A stretch of 64,000 bases of DNA from NCBI RefSeq assembly GCF_003664585.1, contig NZ_RCHI01000009.1, positions 16,460 to 80,459 of the forward strand, given 5' to 3'. The notes under the pieces were generated by a model. That model searched no databases. It was not told the origin of the DNA and was given only the letters and a program-made list of their open reading frames with translations. Shown here piece after piece: positions 63,570-64,000 of the stretch. Source of the DNA: Paenirhodobacter hankyongi (lineage in GTDB: Bacteria; Pseudomonadota; Alphaproteobacteria; Rhodobacterales; Rhodobacteraceae). A program made the position numbers and the translations under genes. Position 1 is the stretch's first letter; each line of letters begins with the position of its first letter.

Positions 63570-63986
63570 TCAGCTGTCACGCCCCATCGCGACCTGCGGG
63601 TTCACGATGGTGTTGCGGTTCTGGTGCGAGACGACGAAGGCCACCGTCTGCAGGTCGCCCTGACGCTGCGCCTTCTGCACGCGGATCAGCTCGGCCGTGG
63701 TGTATTCGGCCGGGTTCAGCCCGACCTGCGCCGCGATCTGCGCCTTGCCGGCGGTCACCGCATCGCCCTGCGCCGCACCGGCATGCTTCAGGAAGTAGTC
63801 GTAGGTGCTCTGGTCGCCCGCATCGCGCGCGCCGAGCAGCTGATGCAGCTCCGTCGCGCTGTAGGCGCCGGCGTCGACGCCCAGATAGTTGGCGATCTGC
63901 TGCAGGCCCTGGTTCGTTTCGGCCGCCGAAGCGACACCCGCCGAAAGCACAAGCGCAACCGCCGCGTAAGTCATGTTCCGTTTCAT
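63570..63986 (-). CDS. Small secreted protein with internal repeat, copy 2
   Basis: This 138-residue protein differs from copy 1 at only four positions: Lys, His and Ala at 67-69 (Asn, Arg and Val in copy 1) and Ala116 (Thr). It has the same signal peptide, internal repeats and ribosome site. The 92 bases between the two genes hold no gene and no clear terminator, so both could be on one message. The window ends 14 bases before its start, so the promoter and any further copy are not visible. The function is unknown. Confidence 0.85.
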   Translation of the reverse strand: MKRNMTYAAVALVLSAGVASAAETNQGLQQIANYLGVDAGAYSATELHQLLGARDAGDQSTYDYFLKHAGAAQGDAVTAGKAQIAAQVGLNPAEYTTAELIRVQKAQRQGDLQTVAFVVSHQNRNTIVNPQVAMGRDS

Positions 63987-64000
63987 CTTTTCTCTCCGTA

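Larger units (their letters stand above)
63061..63999. repeat. Tandem direct duplication, 509-bp period
   Basis: The segments 63061-63490 and 63570-63999 are almost identical, including the ribosome site and 13 bases of leader. The period between equivalent positions is 509 bases. The few differences include one clustered patch in codons 67-69. Confidence 0.95.

Noticed and set aside
1..64000. tRNA, rRNA, insertion sequences, prophage or integration site
   Set aside because: Gaps between genes were read on both strands and no cloverleaf, transposase, terminal repeats or integrase besides XerC was recognised. Only a dedicated search (tRNAscan, ISfinder) could exclude degenerate ones.

Overview
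The window looks like chromosomal DNA of a purple non-sulphur alphaproteobacterium of the Rhodobacter group (Rhodobacteraceae). The evidence is the very high G+C, the cbb3 oxidase cluster ccoNOQP-ccoGHIS next to an FNR-type regulator (FnrL) and an oxygen-independent coproporphyrinogen oxidase, a GcrA cell-cycle regulator, a phosphatidylcholine synthase and a membrane-anchored cytochrome c of the cy type. The species assignment is an inference from gene content and protein style; no 16S gene is present.

Layout. 1-7.2 kb: a clipped signal-peptide gene, a DUF2892 membrane protein divergent from a copper-exporting P-type ATPase, a tautomerase, the glycerol catabolism pair glpD-glpK and a lytic transglycosylase lipoprotein. 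7.3-13.8 kb: a YbbA/YbbP-type ABC exporter head-to-head with a TesA-like esterase, an MFS transporter and a D-2-hydroxyacid dehydrogenase-type flavoprotein. 13.9-20.8 kb: hemC and hemE (divergent), a long-tailed DEAD-box RNA helicase, a damaged MarR/MFS-Usp locus, and hemF. 20.9-26.4 kb: a small lipoprotein, an operon clpS-rsmC-SDR, a HAD hydrolase and a penicillin-binding D,D-carboxypeptidase with a SPOR domain.

26.4-38.2 kb is the micro-oxic respiration island: ccoS-I-H-G, ccoP-Q-O-N, a universal stress protein, ynfA, fnrL and hemN. Four perfectly spaced FNR boxes lie upstream of ccoG, ccoN, usp and in the fnrL/hemN gap. So the oxygen sensor, the high-affinity oxidase, its copper/Fe-S maturation proteins and the anaerobic haem step are wired together. 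hemC, hemE and hemF lie elsewhere in the window, which therefore carries both oxygen-dependent and oxygen-independent routes to protoporphyrinogen.

38.3-45.4 kb: a glycosyltransferase translationally coupled to the yejABEF peptide ABC transporter. 45.5-50.8 kb: cytochrome cy, prephenate dehydratase, an SRPBCC protein, NudC and a CpdB-type phosphodiesterase without a signal peptide. 50.9-53.6 kb: an NMT1/THI5-type ABC importer with a strong upstream palindrome. 53.8-64 kb: an EamA transporter, pcs, a DUF484-xerC pair, a small transaldolase, priA, gcrA, rimO, a CAP-domain protein and two nearly identical secreted proteins in tandem, each with an internal repeat.

No tRNA, rRNA, CRISPR array, prophage or insertion sequence was recognised. 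No stretch longer than 300 bases is without a gene. The least ordinary items are the tandem secreted repeat proteins at the right edge, the cysteine-rich tail of CcoQ, the collapsed MarR/MFS locus, the SDR lacking its catalytic lysine, and three diverged copies of an intergenic hairpin element.
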